A DNA stretch of 64,000 nt from Sphingomonas abietis. Lineage in GTDB: Bacteria > Pseudomonadota > Alphaproteobacteria > Sphingomonadales > Sphingomonadaceae. This document shows, in pieces, positions 62,023-64,000 of the stretch. Every line of letters begins with the position of its first letter. The first letter of the stretch is position 1. Made by a program: the position numbers and the translations under genes. The notes beneath the pieces are model-generated. The model did no database searches. It worked only from the letters and a program-made list of their open reading frames with translations, and was not told the DNA's origin. The DNA is taken from assembly GCF_027625475.1 (NCBI RefSeq), contig NZ_CP115174.1, positions 3,752,501-3,816,500 on the forward strand, read 5' to 3'.

Positions 62023-62941
62023 TGATCAGATCCTTGTAGGTGAGACGCTTGCCGAGCATTCGGCCGGCCGTGGCTTCAATAAAGGCCATTGTGCCGCCCT
62101 GAGCGGTGTTATGGCGGAACGAGAACTCGTTGACGTAGCGGTGCAGATGCTTTGCACTCATGTAGTGGAAGATACCGTAGTGGCCGCGCTTGAGAAGCGC
62201 CCAAAAGCTCTCGATACCATTAGTGTGGGCCATATCGCGGACATACTCGCCAACCGAGTGATTGACCCGAATATGCTTGTAGCCTGACGCCTCGATGCCG
62301 ACGTAGCTCGAATGGCTGTCAGTGACGACGGTAGCGCCGGCCGGGGCGTTATCGCGAATAAAGCCCTGTAGCGTTGCAGCCTTGGTATTGGCGATCGGCA
62401 TGGCTTTGACAGTCGCCGTGCCACGGATGCCGATAACAGCCACCTTGCCGACAGTCCCGCGACCGGCGTTGAGCTTCTTTCTGGCATGCTTATTCTTCTC
62501 GCTGCCGCCGACATAGGTTTCGTCGATTTGGACATGATCGCCCATGTCGCCGCCCTGCTCGCCCAGCCACGTCTCGCGGATGCGCTGGGCGAGAAACCAT
62601 GCCGACTTCTGCGTGATGCCCAACTCGCGGGCCATCTGCGTCGAGGGGATGCCCTTGCGCGCAGTCGTCATCATGTAGATGGCCATCAGCCACTTGTGCA
62701 GCGAGAGGCGGCTTTCGGCCAGCACCGTGCCGGTGCGGACGCTGAAATGCTGGCGGCAATCGCGGCAACGGTAGGGCATGGGCTTCATGCTCTTAACCGG
62801 CGAAACTGAGAGGCTACCACAATGAGGGCAGGAAACTTCGCCGGCCCAACGGTTGTGCTCGAAATACTCCCGCGCTGCCTCCTCGTTCGGGAACTGCTGG
62901 AAGAACTGATAGAGGCTGACGTTTTCGGGCTGGCTGCTCAT
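62015..62941 (-). CDS. IS1595-family (ISXO2-like) transposase
   Basis: A 308-residue DDE transposase. An N-terminal zinc ribbon has Cys38/41/59/62 (CPHCG...CRDC). The catalytic core has Asp140 in HVQIDETYVGG, Asp208 in VVTDSHSSY, and Asn241-x2-Glu244 in THTNGIESFWALLKRG, as in the ISXO2 group. It is complete and the element's ends are intact, so it may be active. The gene begins 65 bases from the right end and overlaps the BstA-like gene at its 3' end. Confidence 0.93.
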   Translation of the reverse strand: MSSQPENVSLYQFFQQFPNEEAAREYFEHNRWAGEVSCPHCGSLSVSPVKSMKPMPYRCRDCRQHFSVRTGTVLAESRLSLHKWLMAIYMMTTARKGIPSTQMARELGITQKSAWFLAQRIRETWLGEQGGDMGDHVQIDETYVGGSEKNKHARKKLNAGRGTVGKVAVIGIRGTATVKAMPIANTKAATLQGFIRDNAPAGATVVTDSHSSYVGIEASGYKHIRVNHSVGEYVRDMAHTNGIESFWALLKRGHYGIFHYMSAKHLHRYVNEFSFRHNTAQGGTMAFIEATAGRMLGKRLTYKDLINA

Positions 62942-62983
62942 GAAACCTAACTAGCCAGAATCGGCATTGCCGTCAAGCGGCTT

Positions 62984-63006
62984 GGCTAGTTAGGTATATA
63001 GTTCCC
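62984..63006 (-). repeat. Right terminal inverted repeat of the IS1595-type element
   Basis: Twenty-three bases ending GTTCCC, the reverse complement of the left end with one mismatch. Confidence 0.9.
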
Positions 63007-63014
63007 AATATATC
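63007..63014. repeat. Target-site duplication, right copy
   Basis: AATATATC, identical to 59988-59995. It covers two of the three bases of the integrase stop codon (63013-63015), so insertion occurred at the gene's very end and left the stop intact. Confidence 0.92.
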
Positions 63015-64000
63015 AGCGTCTCGGACCAGTGAGCAGCGTGGCCGCCGGTGCCATGCCGGCCATCAGCAGATCGGCCCATTCCTGCCCGAGTTCGCGACGG
63101 CGCTCCATATGTTCATGGCGGTCATAGGCGGCGGCCACCTTGTTCTCCGGCATATGGGCCAGCATTCGTTCGATGGTGTCCAGATCCTCGATGCGCCGTT
63201 GCTTTCGCGCCCGCGCCTTCATTGTCGTAGAGAAGGCCGCGCGCCAGCCATGGGGAACGTGCCGACCGTGGAAGCCGACCCGATTGTAGAGATAGCCGAT
63301 CGCGTTCTCACTGAGCGGATGGTGGCTGTGCCGCTGGCTGGGGAACACGTAGCGGGCTCGCTCCGTCAACCGGCGGATCGTGCGTAGGACATCGACTGCC
63401 TGCCATGGGAGCGGCACGAGATGCTCAAACGCCTCTTCGTCCTTCCTCTCGACGACGAGTTTCATGCGGGCCGCCGGCACGCGCCATAGCGGTTGCTGAG
63501 GCCCGATGAAGTCTCCGGTCCAGTCAATGCCCTCGAACTCACCCCAGCTCGCTCCGCGCACCACGCCCGGTCTAACGACAGTGAGCGCCAGTAGGCGCGA
63601 CGCCAACTTCGTCACCGGCGATGCCCCCGACGCTTCGGCCGCAACAAGGACCTCGCGCGCGTCGTCCGGATCGGTGAGCGAGGGCTGCTTGCCCTTCTTG
63701 GGGAGCGGCTTGAGCGCGTTCGTCACGACGGCCGCAGGATCGGCCGAGCCGACGCCTTCCGAGATCGCGAAGACGAATACGGCCGACATGCGTTGGCGCA
63801 GCCGCTTGGCCGTCTCGATCGCGCCTCGCTTCTCGACCTTGCGCAGCACCTCCAACACGCCAGGCGGATCGATCTCGCTGAGCGGCGTCGAGCCGATGTG
63901 CGGGAAGATGTCGCGTTCGAGGCTGTTGATCACGTCGGCGGCATGGACTGGAGCCCAGATCGGGGTTTGCTGCTCATGCCACTGCCGAGCCATCTTCTCG
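63013..64000 (-). CDS. int: Tyrosine-family phage integrase (P4-like), 5' end beyond window
   Basis: At least 328 codons; the frame is still open at the window edge, so the N-terminal arm-binding domain is cut off. The core-binding domain (HAADVINSLERDIFPHIGSTPLSEIDPPGVLEVLRKVEKRGAIETAKRLRQRMSAVFVFAI) is complete. The catalytic domain shows the first Arg in VVRPGVVRGASW, His-x2-Arg in HGWRAAFST and the nucleophilic Tyr in AAYDRHEHMERR. It would insert and excise the prophage. By P4-type convention the attachment site lies next to its 5' end, to the right of this window. A transposon abuts its stop codon. Confidence 0.93.
   Translation of the reverse strand, partial: EKMARQWHEQQTPIWAPVHAADVINSLERDIFPHIGSTPLSEIDPPGVLEVLRKVEKRGAIETAKRLRQRMSAVFVFAISEGVGSADPAAVVTNALKPLPKKGKQPSLTDPDDAREVLVAAEASGASPVTKLASRLLALTVVRPGVVRGASWGEFEGIDWTGDFIGPQQPLWRVPAARMKLVVERKDEEAFEHLVPLPWQAVDVLRTIRRLTERARYVFPSQRHSHHPLSENAIGYLYNRVGFHGRHVPHGWRAAFSTTMKARARKQRRIEDLDTIERMLAHMPENKVAAAYDRHEHMERRRELGQEWADLLMAGMAPAATLLTGPRR

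Larger units (their letters stand above)
59996..63006. mobile_element. IS1595-family transposon with three passenger genes
   Basis: A 3,011-bp element. Its ends form an inverted repeat of 23 bases with one mismatch, starting GGGA and containing TATATACCTAACTAGCC, and are flanked by an 8-bp duplication. It encodes an ISXO2-like transposase and three other genes: 60027-60758 (minus), 60781-60996 (plus) and 61000-62022 (minus, overlapping the transposase by 8 bases). A simple IS of this family is about 1 kb, so two-thirds of the element is cargo. An internal copy of the repeat tip (ACCTAACTAGCC) lies at 62945-62956, facing the right end. Confidence 0.92.
51184..64000. mobile_element. Left-truncated prophage remnant
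   Basis: From the sucA breakpoint to the window end the genes are phage-like: tail fibre, lysis, regulatory, HIRAN and integrase. The head, terminase and most tail genes are absent, and the first tail gene lacks its 5' end. The integrase is at the right, reading leftward, so the right attachment site should lie just beyond 64000. An IS1595-type transposon occupies 59996-63006. The exact left junction is within about 51175-51195. Confidence 0.85.

Overview
The window is high-GC alphaproteobacterial DNA, most likely from a sphingomonad (Sphingomonadaceae). The evidence is two TonB-dependent receptors, many short-chain dehydrogenases, GH3 glucosidases, and the L-rhamnose route ending in a diketo-sugar-acid hydrolase, which is known from Sphingomonas. 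The first 51 kb is catabolic chromosome. The last 13 kb is a damaged prophage that itself carries a cargo-bearing IS1595-type transposon. No rRNA, tRNA or CRISPR array was seen.

1-9.6 kb: an L-rhamnonate degradation unit. A diketo-deoxy-rhamnonate hydrolase (cut by the window edge) and L-rhamnonate dehydratase run left. An IclR regulator, a KDR-type dehydrogenase and L-lactate dehydrogenase (lldD) run right. Together they would take L-rhamnonate to pyruvate. A TonB receptor and a GH3 glucosidase follow. The same tandem operator-like motif lies in the iclR/dehydratase intergenic region and upstream of the TonB receptor, suggesting one regulon.

9.9-18.4 kb: a ferredoxin-reductase flavoprotein, an SBF-like transporter, a secreted carboxylesterase, a decayed aldo/keto reductase, a second GH3 enzyme, a TauD-type dioxygenase and an AraC regulator.

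18.4-32.5 kb: a siderophore-type TonB receptor, an SDR, an unusual AraC-acetamidase fusion protein, a Rieske oxygenase, a VOC protein, a stand-alone acetamidase, an MFS-ribokinase pair, a DODA-type ring-cleavage dioxygenase, and an AT-rich tract leading into a Tat-exported nucleoside hydrolase.

32.6-48.5 kb: two divergent arms around a GntR regulator. The left arm has nine genes: SDR, GlcG/HbpS, EtfB, EtfA, membrane Fe-S EtfD, GMC dehydrogenase, its small subunit, a LigI-family hydrolase and a maleate-isomerase-like racemase. The right arm has a MaoC hydratase, a relic alpha/beta hydrolase, an RraA/LigK-type aldolase, an outer-membrane protein gene broken by one amber codon, an MFS permease and a convergent IclR. 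The whole looks like uptake and oxidation of one unidentified acid, with electrons passed through ETF to quinone.

48.5-64 kb: a 2-oxoglutarate dehydrogenase E1 gene has lost its 5' end exactly where a phage tail gene that has also lost its 5' end begins. Tail-fibre genes (one with an SGNH esterase domain), lysis genes, a regulatory operon with an HTH/PD-(D/E)XK-like fusion, HIRAN and YozE-like genes and a tyrosine integrase follow. A 3,011-bp IS1595-family element with a 23-bp inverted repeat and an 8-bp target duplication sits at the integrase stop codon. It carries three non-transposase genes, one resembling the BstA phage-defence family.
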